Positions 1 through 8,557 of a stretch of DNA of 64,000 bases are shown in pieces; within the stretch, counting starts at the first letter, position 1; each line of letters starts with the position of its first letter. Below the pieces are notes generated by a model. That model ran no database searches, had not been told where the DNA came from, and saw only the letters and a list, made by a program, of their open reading frames with translations. Position numbers and translations under genes: made by a program. This DNA comes from Thioclava sp. SK-1 (lineage in GTDB: Bacteria; Pseudomonadota; Alphaproteobacteria; Rhodobacterales; Rhodobacteraceae): contig NZ_MDHA01000032.1 of NCBI RefSeq assembly GCF_001705665.1, positions 186,001 through 250,000 of the forward strand, given 5' to 3'.

Positions 1-22
1 TTCGCGACTTGTGGAGCAGACC

Positions 23-328
23 ATGACAGATCCGAACGATATTCACAGTATGACCGACCTGCGGTCACAGATTGACAGGTTGGATCGCCAGATCGTTGAC
101 CTGCTTGCGTTTCGGATGCGTCACATTGACCGCGCAGCGCAGTTGAAACCTGCCGAAGGGCTGCCGGCCCGGATCAACGCACGGGTGGAAGATGTAGTTG
201 CCAAGGTTCTTGCCCATGCCCAGAAGGCCGGGGCCGATATTGCGCTGACGGAGCGGATGTATCGGGATATGATAGAGACCTCGATCCTGCGCGAAGAAGT
301 TGTTCTTGGAAAAGGAGATCCGCTATGA
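23..328 (+). CDS. chorismate mutase (AroQ type)
   Basis: A 101-residue all-helical protein that should convert chorismate to prephenate for Phe/Tyr synthesis. Arg14, Arg31, Lys42 and Arg54 have exactly the spacing of the E. coli AroQ active-site residues Arg11, Arg28, Lys39 and Arg51. The position matching Gln88 is Glu91, a change also known in some other mutases. I start at the ATG at 23 because GGAG (13-16) sits 6 bases before it; the GTG at 11 in the same frame has no such site. The stop overlaps the folD start (ATGA), so the two are co-translated. An isochorismate-pyruvate lyase of the same fold is possible but less likely. Confidence 0.86.
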   Translation: MTDPNDIHSMTDLRSQIDRLDRQIVDLLAFRMRHIDRAAQLKPAEGLPARINARVEDVVAKVLAHAQKAGADIALTERMYRDMIETSILREEVVLGKGDPL

Positions 329-1227
329 GCGCTCAGATCATTGACGGCAAAGCATTTGCAGCAACAGTCCGTGAAAAGGTGGCCAGCCATGTCAGCCGCC
401 TGAAAGAGGTGCATGGCATCACACCGGGGTTGGCGGTTGTGTTGGTCGGGGATGATCCTGCATCCGAGGTCTATGTCCGCAACAAAGGCAAGCAGACGCT
501 GGAATGTGGGATGAATTCCTATGAGCATAAGCTGCCCGATGACACGTCGGAGGCTGATCTTCTGGCGCTGGTGCAACAGCTGAATGCCGATCCGACGGTG
601 CATGGTATCTTGGTGCAATTGCCGCTCCCAGATCATCTGGATAGTGATTTGGTGATCAACGCCATTGATCCGGCCAAGGATGTAGACGGGTTTCATATCT
701 CAAACGTAGGATTGCTGAGCACGGGGCAAAAGGCGATGGTGCCTTGCACACCGCTTGGTTGCCTGATGATGCTGCGCCAACAGCATGGATCATTGTCGGG
801 GCTGACAGCGGTGGTTGTGGGCCGGTCGAACATCGTGGGCAAGCCGATGGCGCAATTGCTGCTGCGCGATAGCTGCACGGTGACAATTGCACATTCGCGT
901 ACGAAGAATATCGAAGAGCTGTGCCGCACCGCAGATATCGTTGTTGCCGCAGTGGGCCGGCCAGAGATGGTAACGGGGGATTGGATCAAGCCCGGTGCCA
1001 CGGTGATTGATGTCGGTATCAACCGGATCGCGGCACCAGAGCGCGGGCCGGAGAAAATGAAATTGGTCGGCGATGTTGAATTTGCATCGGCTTGTAGGGT
1101 TGCGGGCGCAATCACCCCGGTGCCGGGCGGCGTTGGGCCAATGACAATCGCGTGTTTGTTGGCCAATACTGTGACGGCCTGCGCACGGGCAAATGGCTTG
1201 CCGGAACCCGAAGGCCTGACCGCGTAA
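325..1227 (+). CDS. folD: bifunctional methylene-THF dehydrogenase / cyclohydrolase FolD
   Basis: This cytosolic enzyme interconverts 5,10-methylene-THF and 10-formyl-THF with NADP, in one-carbon metabolism. It has the full family length (300 aa) and its landmarks: the YVRNKGKQ segment with the catalytic lysine, [20 protein letters not shown], the nucleotide-binding [21 protein letters not shown], and the C-terminal [11 protein letters not shown]. The start codon overlaps the stop of the chorismate mutase by ATGA. The gene is closed by a good hairpin terminator. Confidence 0.97.
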   Translation: MSAQIIDGKAFAATVREKVASHVSRLKEVHGITPGLAVVLVGDDPASEVYVRNKGKQTLECGMNSYEHKLPDDTSEADLLALVQQLNADPTVHGILVQLPLPDHLDSDLVINAIDPAKDVDGFHISNVGLLSTGQKAMVPCTPLGCLMMLRQQHGSLSGLTAVVVGRSNIVGKPMAQLLLRDSCTVTIAHSRTKNIEELCRTADIVVAAVGRPEMVTGDWIKPGATVIDVGINRIAAPERGPEKMKLVGDVEFASACRVAGAITPVPGGVGPMTIACLLANTVTACARANGLPEPEGLTA

Positions 1228-1259
1228 TTCACGGCTAGTGCATTGATTTTGAAAAATTT

Positions 1260-1294
1260 ACACCGCCATGCATTTGCTTGGCGGTGTGTTTTTA
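1260..1294 (+). terminator. Rho-independent terminator after folD
   Basis: The 8-bp arms ACACCGCC (1260-1267) and GGCGGTGT (1280-1287) pair around a 12-base loop and are followed by a T-rich run. It closes the chorismate mutase-folD unit. Confidence 0.85.
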
Positions 1295-1402
1295 TTGATT
1301 GGTCAAATAACTAAGAAGATCAGTGACTTGAACTAAGGGATAATTGCCTTCTGTGTGTAATTTCATTAACTAATCGATCTGACAGCTGTTGATGAAAGGC
1401 GG

Positions 1403-2302
1403 ATGGTGGAATTTTGGACGTTCTATAGACGGGCTTTGTTCAACCCCATGGTCGCATTGATGTGGCCACTGATGTCACTGCTGGGCGTTATCGGCGGCCC
1501 ATTCGGCACAAGCGATCTGCTAACCATTGGTCAACGTCTGATCTACTGGCCCATCATCATCTTGGTCGCATTTTTGGTTGGGTCTTTGTTGCGGGCGGTG
1601 CTGCGCGATGTGCTTGGGATCAAGCGCTATATTATCGAAGCGCCGCTTTTGTCGATTTTGGCGGCGTTGATCCTAGCCCCGCCCTATGATTTGTTCTTTC
1701 ACTGGTTGGCCGAAAATGATGAGGGGCTGCAGCCGGATTTGTTTGAAATCACGCTGTATATCTTCTTGGTTGCGATGATCAATTCGACATTGCGCCATGG
1801 TTTGTCCTTGGATCGTCCGACAAGCAGCGCAGCGGAGGCTACACCTGTTGCGGCACAGCGCGCGGCGGCTACCCCTGTGCAGGCCGCGTCTGAGCCAAGA
1901 CAAGAAACGCGCAATGACTCAGAGGATGTGCCCCCCGTCACGCCAGCAGAACCCAGATTGGTCGAACGGCTGGATCCTGACATGCGCGGCACGATTTTGC
2001 GGATGCAGGTGCGCGATCATTATGTCGACGTTGTGACCCAAAGCGGCACCTCCAGCGTCCTTATGCGGTTTGCCGATGCGCTGGTCGAGGTGGAAGGCCT
2101 GCCGGGGCTGCGGGTGCATCGCTCCCATTGGGTGGCCGAAGAGGCCGTTGTCGAGGGGCAAAACATGGGTGCCAAGGGCGTGATCGTCACCACGGATGGC
2201 GCGCAGGTGCCTGTCTCACGCACCTATCTACGCGACGCCATGGAACGCGGCCTTATTGGAGAGCGCTTGCCCGGCGGAAGCTTTCAAACCCCCGCACGTT
2301 GA
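1403..2302 (+). CDS. membrane-anchored LytTR-domain regulator
   Basis: A 299-residue protein with about four hydrophobic segments in residues 15-135, then an Ala/Pro/Glu-rich linker (about 145-185), then a LytTR-type DNA-binding domain (about 190-285; landmarks LRMQVRDHYVDVVT, GLRVHRSHWVA and VPVSRTYL). It is probably a transcription factor that reads a membrane signal; the target is unknown. There is no receiver or kinase domain. AAAGG (1395-1399) is only 3 bases before the ATG at 1403, so the in-frame GTG at 1406 is an equally good start. It stands alone, convergent with the next gene. Confidence 0.8.
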   Translation: MVEFWTFYRRALFNPMVALMWPLMSLLGVIGGPFGTSDLLTIGQRLIYWPIIILVAFLVGSLLRAVLRDVLGIKRYIIEAPLLSILAALILAPPYDLFFHWLAENDEGLQPDLFEITLYIFLVAMINSTLRHGLSLDRPTSSAAEATPVAAQRAAATPVQAASEPRQETRNDSEDVPPVTPAEPRLVERLDPDMRGTILRMQVRDHYVDVVTQSGTSSVLMRFADALVEVEGLPGLRVHRSHWVAEEAVVEGQNMGAKGVIVTTDGAQVPVSRTYLRDAMERGLIGERLPGGSFQTPAR

Positions 2303-2314
2303 GGGTTTGTCAGG

Positions 2315-3625
2315 TCAGTGGATGATCGTCTCATCCTTGACGAACATATTGGCCCATGCGCGGTCGATCAGATCGGGCGACATTTGATAGGGAATCCCCT
2401 CAAAATCGCAGATTGCCATCATCTGATCGATCAAAAAGATCGGTTGATAATTGGCATAGACGTTGTCGATGGTCGGGTATTTCACCTTTAACAGATGGAT
2501 CAACGCTTTCTCGTTCAGCGGCATCCCTTTTTTCTTTGCCACCAGCTGAAAGATTTTCAAAAAGTCCTTCTGATCAGGCCCGTCAATTTTGATCTTGAAG
2601 AAGATCCGGCGCAGGGCCGCTTTGTCGAAGATCTCATTCGGGTGGAAGTTGGTTGAAAAGATCACCAATGTATCAAAAGGAACTTCGAATTTCTCGCCCG
2701 ATTGCAGCGCCAGAATATCGCGGCTTTCTTCCAAGGGAACAATCCAGCGGTTGACCAGCTTTTGCGGCGGATCGGCCTGACGGCCAAGGTCATCCACGAT
2801 GAATACCCCGCCCGAGGATTTTAACTGCAGCGGTGCAGTATAGGTGCGCGCTGTGGCGTTGTATTTCAGGTCCAGCATATCCAGTGACAGCTCACCCCCG
2901 GTGATCACTGTGGGGCGGTCGCACAGAACATAGCGCGTGTCAAAACGGGTGCCGGTTTTGCGCAGGGCGGTGGGGTCTTCGGCCTCTGGCGTGGCGGCGG
3001 TATGCACGATCGGATCATAGACGGTGATAACCTGACCCGCATATTCGATTGCGCGCGGAATATAGATCCGGTCGCCAAGCGCATCGCGGATCCCGTTCGA
3101 GATTGAGGATTTCCCGTTTCCAGGCGGGCCATACATCAAGATAGAACGGCCGGATGAAACGGCCGGCCCCAGCTGATCAATCAAAGTTGGGGGCAAAATC
3201 AAATGGCCCATCGCCCCCGTCAGCTGCGTACGCGTCAGTTGCAGGTTGCGCACAGATTGCTTCTTGACCTGCTGTTGATACATGTCCAGTGGCACTGGCA
3301 TCGCGCCATAATATTCCGATTGCGCCAGCGCATCCAGCGCGCGCGCCTTACCGGCATCTGCCAGCTGATAGCCCATTTCGCCGCCCGAATTGGCATGTAA
3401 CGTCCCTGTTGCCTCTACCAGTTTTTGGCTTCGGCACAGGTCCACCAGCTCTTGCGTCAGGGTCTTTGGCAGACAGACCAAGGCCGATAAGGCGCTAATG
3501 GTGTCTTGGTTCGTGCGGAACATCGTTTTCAACAAAATGTCGCGCATCATGACCACAGAAATTCCGGTGTCCTGGAGGGTCTTGGGCGCGGCAGGGGCAA
3601 TCACGGGATTGGCCATCATATTCAT
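2315..3625 (-). CDS. AAA+ ATPase with N-terminal winged-helix-like domain
   Basis: A 436-residue cytosolic ATPase of unknown role. An N-terminal domain (about 25-120) looks winged-helix-like, with an LADAGKARALDAL segment followed by PVPLDMY. The AAA+ core carries Walker A GPPGNGKSS (about 166-174), Walker B GGVFIVDDLG (about 272-281), a sensor-1 STN and an ALRR arginine-finger candidate. The ATG at 3625 is preferred over the one at 3652 because GAAGGA precedes it at a normal distance. It lies close to the Tad locus but is separated from it by one gene on the other strand, so a pilus role is only a guess. Confidence 0.78.
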   Translation of the reverse strand: MNMMANPVIAPAAPKTLQDTGISVVMMRDILLKTMFRTNQDTISALSALVCLPKTLTQELVDLCRSQKLVEATGTLHANSGGEMGYQLADAGKARALDALAQSEYYGAMPVPLDMYQQQVKKQSVRNLQLTRTQLTGAMGHLILPPTLIDQLGPAVSSGRSILMYGPPGNGKSSISNGIRDALGDRIYIPRAIEYAGQVITVYDPIVHTAATPEAEDPTALRKTGTRFDTRYVLCDRPTVITGGELSLDMLDLKYNATARTYTAPLQLKSSGGVFIVDDLGRQADPPQKLVNRWIVPLEESRDILALQSGEKFEVPFDTLVIFSTNFHPNEIFDKAALRRIFFKIKIDGPDQKDFLKIFQLVAKKKGMPLNEKALIHLLKVKYPTIDNVYANYQPIFLIDQMMAICDFEGIPYQMSPDLIDRAWANMFVKDETIIH

Positions 3626-3766
3626 CTGAGCGGTTCCTTCGGGCCTCTTCATGTCCTTGCCGCGGCGTGGCCATATGCTGGGCGCAATTGTCGCTGATCA
3701 AGGTTTCAACTGGCACGATGCAGGCGTATTGTGGCCAAAAATTGGAAAAACAGCGGAGAGGCTGGG

Positions 3767-5497
3767 ATGACAGGCAAGAATTTAGCGCGAAACCCTGTCG
3801 CGCTTGCCTTGGGGATGTTTCTGTTTGGCGGGCTTTTGGCGGTTTTGCCATTCCTCAAGGGCGGCTTGTATTTGGGCAAGCATGAAGGGGACACGCTGCA
3901 CCTGATGGATGTCGTGCTGCGCATGGCACAGGCAGGGCAGATGCCGCATTTCGATTTCACCACGCCGATTGGCATTGGCGCGACATGGCCGATTGCCGTC
4001 TTCGTCGAGCATGGGCTGAGCTTTGGACTGGCTGTTTTTGCCGCGCAGGCCACCCTATTTGCCGTGCTATTTTTGCCGATCCTTTGGGTGGCGCGGACGC
4101 GGTTCCCAGGCGGCCTTGGGTGGGCGCTGGCATTTTATATCATTGTCCTATGTCTGGCTATCGTGTTTGGAAATGCCGAATCTGCGGTGTCTATTTCCAT
4201 GCATTACAATCGCTGGGCCTGGGCTTTGGTTTATATTGCCGTTCCGTTGGCAATGATGCCATCGGCCGGGCGCCACAGTGCCGTGTTGGATGGTGTGGTG
4301 ATCGGCGTGATGCTGGCGGGAATGGCGCTGATCAAAGTGACCTATTTCGTCGCGTTTCTTCCCGCGATTATCGTGGCGCTTGTGGCGCGGCGTGCATTTG
4401 CCACGCTGGGGATTGCACTGGCGGCCGGAGTATTAGTGGCAGCCATTTTGACCGCGCTGTTGGGGGTGGAATTCTGGCTGGCCTATATCCATGATCTACT
4501 GACGGTTGCAGGGTCGAAAACCCGCGCGGCACCCGGCGAAAGCCTTGTGGGTGTTTTGACGGCTCCGGCTTATCTGGGTGTGACCTTTTGTGTCCTGGCC
4601 GGGGTTGTATTGCTGCGCCAGGGCGAACGGATGACCGAAGGCATGGTGTTGCTGTTCTTGATGCCGGGCTTTGTCTATGTGACCTATCAAAACTATGGGA
4701 ATGATCCGCAATGGCTGGTGTTGTTGGGCCTGCTGTTGCTGGTGCTGCGTCCTGCCGAAGGAACGCGCAACGGCTTTGGCTGGGATATGCGTCAGGCGGT
4801 GACGATCACAGCCGTAGCAGCGCTGGTCTTTGCCACGCCTTCGGTCATCAATATGGCCTGGAGCCCGTTTCGGCATTTCGCGGCGGTTGAGGCAAGTATG
4901 GCGCCATTTTTGACGCGCTATCGCGGCGGGGATCAAGATGTTTTCGTGGTGCCAAAGCGGGTTTATGAGGTGGTGCACGGCATCACAATCGACAGCAGTC
5001 GTGACGGTTACGATGATTTCTCAGCGCAGTTGGAACCGGTCGTAGCTGACGGGCTGACGGGGCAGGCGCTTGCCAGTGCAACCCAGGCCGCGCAAGACCG
5101 TTTGACCCCGGCGTTGTTGAATGGTGCGCCGCTGCCGAAATGTGAATTGGTGACCGGCTATAATGCATGGTTCGAATCCGCCGCGCAGCAATTGCAAGAT
5201 CAAGGGTTTGGCACCGCGCGGATCTTTGTCGCCGATTTGTTCTCGGCGCTTTGGCTCTATGGGGATTTTCCACCGCTGAATGGCGCCGCACCTTGGTATT
5301 ATTCCGGGCTGCCCGGGTTGGCACATGCAGAGTATGTTTTGGTGCCGATTTGTCCAACGGGCGAGGGGCGGCGCAAGCTGATCTTGCAAACATTGGAAGA
5401 TCACAATGTTGCGCTGACAGAGGTGGCGCGCACATCGCTTTGGGTGCTGCTTCGCCCAGATCTGTCGCAGATGACGGCGAGGGCCACAGATCCATAG
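3767..5497 (+). CDS. polytopic membrane protein, function unknown
   Basis: I do not recognise this family. The 576-residue product has about ten hydrophobic segments in residues 12-375, then a soluble C-terminal domain of about 200 residues. The general layout resembles integral-membrane glycosyltransferases (many spans plus a periplasmic domain), but I see no convincing acidic catalytic motif. The ATG at 3767 is chosen because GGAGAGG (3755-3761) lies 5 bases upstream; the GTG at 3731 extends the frame without support. It ends in a terminator shared with the convergent cpaA gene. Confidence 0.72.
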   Translation: MTGKNLARNPVALALGMFLFGGLLAVLPFLKGGLYLGKHEGDTLHLMDVVLRMAQAGQMPHFDFTTPIGIGATWPIAVFVEHGLSFGLAVFAAQATLFAVLFLPILWVARTRFPGGLGWALAFYIIVLCLAIVFGNAESAVSISMHYNRWAWALVYIAVPLAMMPSAGRHSAVLDGVVIGVMLAGMALIKVTYFVAFLPAIIVALVARRAFATLGIALAAGVLVAAILTALLGVEFWLAYIHDLLTVAGSKTRAAPGESLVGVLTAPAYLGVTFCVLAGVVLLRQGERMTEGMVLLFLMPGFVYVTYQNYGNDPQWLVLLGLLLLVLRPAEGTRNGFGWDMRQAVTITAVAALVFATPSVINMAWSPFRHFAAVEASMAPFLTRYRGGDQDVFVVPKRVYEVVHGITIDSSRDGYDDFSAQLEPVVADGLTGQALASATQAAQDRLTPALLNGAPLPKCELVTGYNAWFESAAQQLQDQGFGTARIFVADLFSALWLYGDFPPLNGAAPWYYSGLPGLAHAEYVLVPICPTGEGRRKLILQTLEDHNVALTEVARTSLWVLLRPDLSQMTARATDP

Positions 5498-5504
5498 CGC
5501 ACTA

Positions 5505-5530
5505 AAAAAGGGGCCGGATGGCCCCTTTTT
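5505..5530. terminator. bidirectional terminator between convergent genes
   Basis: AAAAAGGGGCC, the loop GGAT and GGCCCCTTTTT form a perfect hairpin with A- and T-runs on its two sides. It can therefore stop transcripts from both the membrane protein gene and the Tad operon. Confidence 0.9.
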
Positions 5531-5549
5531 ACGATGCTTTGGGTCGCGA

Positions 5550-6071
5550 TTACCAACCGTGTTGCAGATAGGCCTGATAGGTCAGATAGGCTTGATACAA
5601 GATCAATGTCATCGCAAATCCCAAACCCATTGGATAGGTTTTCTTACCCTTTTCGAAGGTCTTCCAATGGCCGAATTTACGCTGGACAGAGGGCAGCGCA
5701 CGGCAGATTTTGATTTGCACCACCGTGGCAATCATCGCTGCTACCAGCAGGAAAATCAAAAAGCTGGCGTTGCTGGGCGAATAAAACAGCGCTGTGGCCG
5801 AGAAGAATTTCAGATCCCCCGCGCCGTAATCGCGGATCATCATATACAAAAGCATCACGACGAATACGACCACAAGGTTCACCCAGCGCCACAGATAGAC
5901 ATCAATTGGCAGCAGAAACGGCCCGGCGACAGCAAAGATTGCGATCAGTGTCAAAACCGCTTTGTTATAGATTTTCATATCGCGCAAATCGGTGAAAATC
6001 ACCCAGATGCAGACCGGCAATGTTAGGATAAAAAAGATGAAAGTTGAGGTGGTGAAGGACAATCCCAGCAT
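5550..6071 (-). CDS. cpaA: prepilin peptidase CpaA/TadV
   Basis: An A24-family aspartyl protease of the inner membrane that should cut the leader of the Flp pilins encoded upstream. The 173-residue product has about six membrane spans and both catalytic aspartates: Asp28 in FTDLRD and Asp86 in the GAGD motif of GAGDLKF. It lacks the N-terminal methylase domain of large PilD-type peptidases, as is usual for Tad systems. It is the last gene of the Tad operon, 4 bp after the TPR lipoprotein gene. Confidence 0.92.
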   Translation of the reverse strand: MLGLSFTTSTFIFFILTLPVCIWVIFTDLRDMKIYNKAVLTLIAIFAVAGPFLLPIDVYLWRWVNLVVVFVVMLLYMMIRDYGAGDLKFFSATALFYSPSNASFLIFLLVAAMIATVVQIKICRALPSVQRKFGHWKTFEKGKKTYPMGLGFAMTLILYQAYLTYQAYLQHGW

Positions 6072-6075
6072 ACCG

Positions 6076-6936
6076 TTACCCGTTTACTTTATTCGCATCG
6101 AGCGCGGCGAGGGCCCGCGCAGCCTCTTCAAAATGCTGCGGATGGGTGTCGACCGCATCTTGCAGCAGGGATTTTCCGATGGTCACATCGCCTTGTTTGA
6201 TCGCAGATAGCGCGGCCGTATACAAAAGCTGTGCGCGCTCGGTTTGGGTCATGTCGATGACCGGCATATCATATTTTCGCTGTGCGGCACGCGCCAGAAC
6301 CAGGTTGTTCTTCGTGGTGAATTTGGTGCTGTCATAGGTCAGGGCTTCTGCGAAAAGCTTTTCTGCTCCCTTGGCATCGCCCCGGGTCAGCTTGGAGAAA
6401 CCCCAATTGTTCAAGACGCCACCGGGTTGGGTCGTCAAACCAATAGAGGTTTCGTAGAAACTATCAGCTTTTTTCCATTCCTTCCGGCTGTCAGCCACCA
6501 TGGCCTCCAGCTTATATCGGTTGAAGCTTTCATAAGTTGGCGGGATCATAGAGAGCGTGTCTTTCGCCGCATCCCAATCATTCGCGCGGATCTGCGCATC
6601 GGCCAATGCCACACGGTCCGCGTCTTCTGCGGTGGGCATTTTCGTCACCGCGCGCCATGCGGTTACCGCTTCGGTGGCACGGCCTGCACGGACCAGCGAT
6701 TTCGCCAAACCGCGCTTTAGGTCGATACGGTCAGGATTGTCGGCGGAGGAGCGTTGGAAATACGTCACGGCTTCGCGCGGGTCACCCACCGTCAGCATAA
6801 TGTCGGACAGGTTGGTTTCGTCAATCGCGTTGACGCTTTTCATCGCGCGGGCCACTTCGGCATCGTCGTTGCCCATACAGCCAGACAGCGCGGCGGCACC
6901 ACCCAGAAGGGCAGCACAGAAAATCGGGTGGCGCAT
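6076..6936 (-). CDS. TPR lipoprotein of the Tad locus
   Basis: A 286-residue TadD-like protein. The N-terminus is a lipoprotein signal with lipobox LSGC, so it should be anchored in a membrane facing the periplasm. Helical TPR-type repeats fill most of the rest, with segments such as EAVTYFQRSSADNPDRIDLKRG and NNWGFSKLTRGDAKGAEKLF. TadD lipoproteins help assemble the outer-membrane secretin. It lies 23 bp after a shorter TPR lipoprotein gene, so the locus has two TadD-like proteins. Confidence 0.85.
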   Translation of the reverse strand: MRHPIFCAALLGGAAALSGCMGNDDAEVARAMKSVNAIDETNLSDIMLTVGDPREAVTYFQRSSADNPDRIDLKRGLAKSLVRAGRATEAVTAWRAVTKMPTAEDADRVALADAQIRANDWDAAKDTLSMIPPTYESFNRYKLEAMVADSRKEWKKADSFYETSIGLTTQPGGVLNNWGFSKLTRGDAKGAEKLFAEALTYDSTKFTTKNNLVLARAAQRKYDMPVIDMTQTERAQLLYTAALSAIKQGDVTIGKSLLQDAVDTHPQHFEEAARALAALDANKVNG

Positions 6937-6959
6937 TTGTGCGTCCTTTTGTTCGTGCC

Positions 6960-7526
6960 TCAGTGCTGGGTCAGCAACAGAAATTCGCCTTTGCCACGCC
7001 GAACCAGCTTGTATTCTTGCTTCTGCGGCTGATCATACGCGCGGTCTTGGGTTTTGGCGAGCGCGCTACGCAGGTTTTCCCGGATCGCGTCTGATTGGCC
7101 ACTGTCCAATGCGTAAGCGGTTCGGAATACGCGTGCGGCCTCGGCTGTCTTGCCACGTTCCATCAAAACCACGCCCAGATTGTTCCACGCAGGCACGAAA
7201 GTCTGATCTGCTTCGGTGGCGCGGCGCAGAATTTGTTCAGCCTGTCCTAACCGTCCCAATTTCAAATTGGCCGACCCAATCGCTGACAGCGTGTCGACCG
7301 TGGCGCCTTGATCCACCATCGCGCGGTAATAGGCGCGCAAGGCCAGTTCATACTCCCCCGCGGCCATCAAGCGATGGCCGACCAAAAGCCCGTCGACGCT
7401 TTCGCCTTCGGCGGCACCGGGGGCATAGGGGCTGTCATTGGCTGCGGAAAAGCCGCCCGAAGAGCAGGCGGACAGACCAAGTGCCAAAACCGTCACCAGA
7501 CAAACGCGTGTCAGGGGAGAGATCAT
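6960..7526 (-). CDS. tadD: TadD-like TPR lipoprotein
   Basis: A 188-residue protein with a lipoprotein signal (lipobox LSAC) and two or three TPR units, for example GEYELALRAYYRAMVDQG and AWNNLGVVLMERGKTAEAARVF. By family it would be an outer-membrane lipoprotein that supports secretin assembly in the Tad pilus machine. It follows tadC by 17 bp and precedes a second TPR lipoprotein gene. Which of the two is the true TadD cannot be settled from sequence alone. Confidence 0.86.
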   Translation of the reverse strand: MISPLTRVCLVTVLALGLSACSSGGFSAANDSPYAPGAAEGESVDGLLVGHRLMAAGEYELALRAYYRAMVDQGATVDTLSAIGSANLKLGRLGQAEQILRRATEADQTFVPAWNNLGVVLMERGKTAEAARVFRTAYALDSGQSDAIRENLRSALAKTQDRAYDQPQKQEYKLVRRGKGEFLLLTQH

Positions 7527-7543
7527 ATAAATTTTGCCCTGTG

Positions 7544-8548
7544 CTACATGCCGATGGATTTGAAGTTTTCCATCATACCATGCACAGAGGGTCCTACAAG
7601 GATGATCAAAAGCGGCGGCAGCGTGAACATCATTGTGCCCAGTGTCATCTTGGTTGGGATTTTATTTGCCGCTTCTTCGGCGCGCATGATCCGTTTGTCA
7701 CGCATATCGGCGGAATACAGGCGCAGCGCATCCGCGATTGATGTGCCGAATTGCTGCGATTGGATCATGACGGTCACGAAACTTTGCACATCTGCCACCC
7801 CGGTGCGTTCACCGAAGTTGCGCAGAACCGTGGCGCGATCTTTACCGGCCTTGACCTCAAATGCGACCATAGAAAATTCTTCGGACATGGCCGGGTAAGA
7901 CGCTTCCAGCTCGCGTGCGACGCGGATGATGCCCTGATCAAGGGATTGCCCCGCCTCCACACAGACCAACAGCATATCCAACGCATCCGGGAACCCGTCT
8001 TGAATTTCATTGGTCCGGGCTTCGATCCGCTTGGCGACATAGCGTTTGGGCGCGTAATAGCCAGCAAGACCGGGCAGCAGAATTGCCGCAATCATCAAGG
8101 TGCTGTCCAGCGGCACCTCATGGGAGGAGTTGTAGATCAGCGTATAGACCACGCCGACAAACAGCAGGCCAATCCCGCATGCGGCCTGAATCGCGTGGAA
8201 TGTGCGCACGGCCGTGGGGCTGCGATAGCCCGCGCGGCCCAGCCATTGCTTGGATTCAGACATCTCTTCCTGGGTCTTTGGCTCAAGAAAATTGGCATAT
8301 TTTTCAAGCTTATCCGACCCGCTTCCGTGGCGAAGCTCTTGCTTTTTCGCAGGGGGTTTCGTGGCGCCTGCGTTGGTGCGTCCCGGGCGGCTTGCATGTA
8401 GCTTATCAAGCGGATCGGCCCGTTTTTTTAACAAGACCGGCAAGGTGGCCAACACCAGAACAAGGCCCATGCCCGCCAGCGCAAGCAACGGCCCCATTGG
8501 TCCAAGTGTCTCTACAAGCATCTGATAAATGGAATTGTTTTGCATCAT
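7544..8548 (-). CDS. tadC: Tad inner-membrane platform protein TadC
   Basis: A 334-residue member of the type II secretion F family. It has hydrophobic segments near residues 15-35, 120-170 and 300-330, with the conserved cytosolic domain between them; recognisable pieces are DALDMLLVCVEAGQSLDQ and FGTSIADALRLYSADMR. With TadB it forms the inner-membrane platform that works with the TadA ATPase to assemble Flp pili. The gene is 9 bp downstream of tadB. Confidence 0.93.
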   Translation of the reverse strand: MMQNNSIYQMLVETLGPMGPLLALAGMGLVLVLATLPVLLKKRADPLDKLHASRPGRTNAGATKPPAKKQELRHGSGSDKLEKYANFLEPKTQEEMSESKQWLGRAGYRSPTAVRTFHAIQAACGIGLLFVGVVYTLIYNSSHEVPLDSTLMIAAILLPGLAGYYAPKRYVAKRIEARTNEIQDGFPDALDMLLVCVEAGQSLDQGIIRVARELEASYPAMSEEFSMVAFEVKAGKDRATVLRNFGERTGVADVQSFVTVMIQSQQFGTSIADALRLYSADMRDKRIMRAEEAANKIPTKMTLGTMMFTLPPLLIILVGPSVHGMMENFKSIGM

Positions 8549-8557
8549 CAGCTTCCT

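Noticed and set aside
2285-2309. Hairpin CAAACCC/GGGTTTG overlapping the stop of the LytTR gene
   Set aside because: It has no T-run on either strand and a loop of 11 bases, so I do not call it a terminator.
6557-7741. 394-codon plus-strand open frame across the TPR lipoprotein genes
   Set aside because: It runs antisense to three well-supported genes, is rich in Arg/Ser/His in the way reverse frames of GC-rich genes are, and has no recognisable domain.
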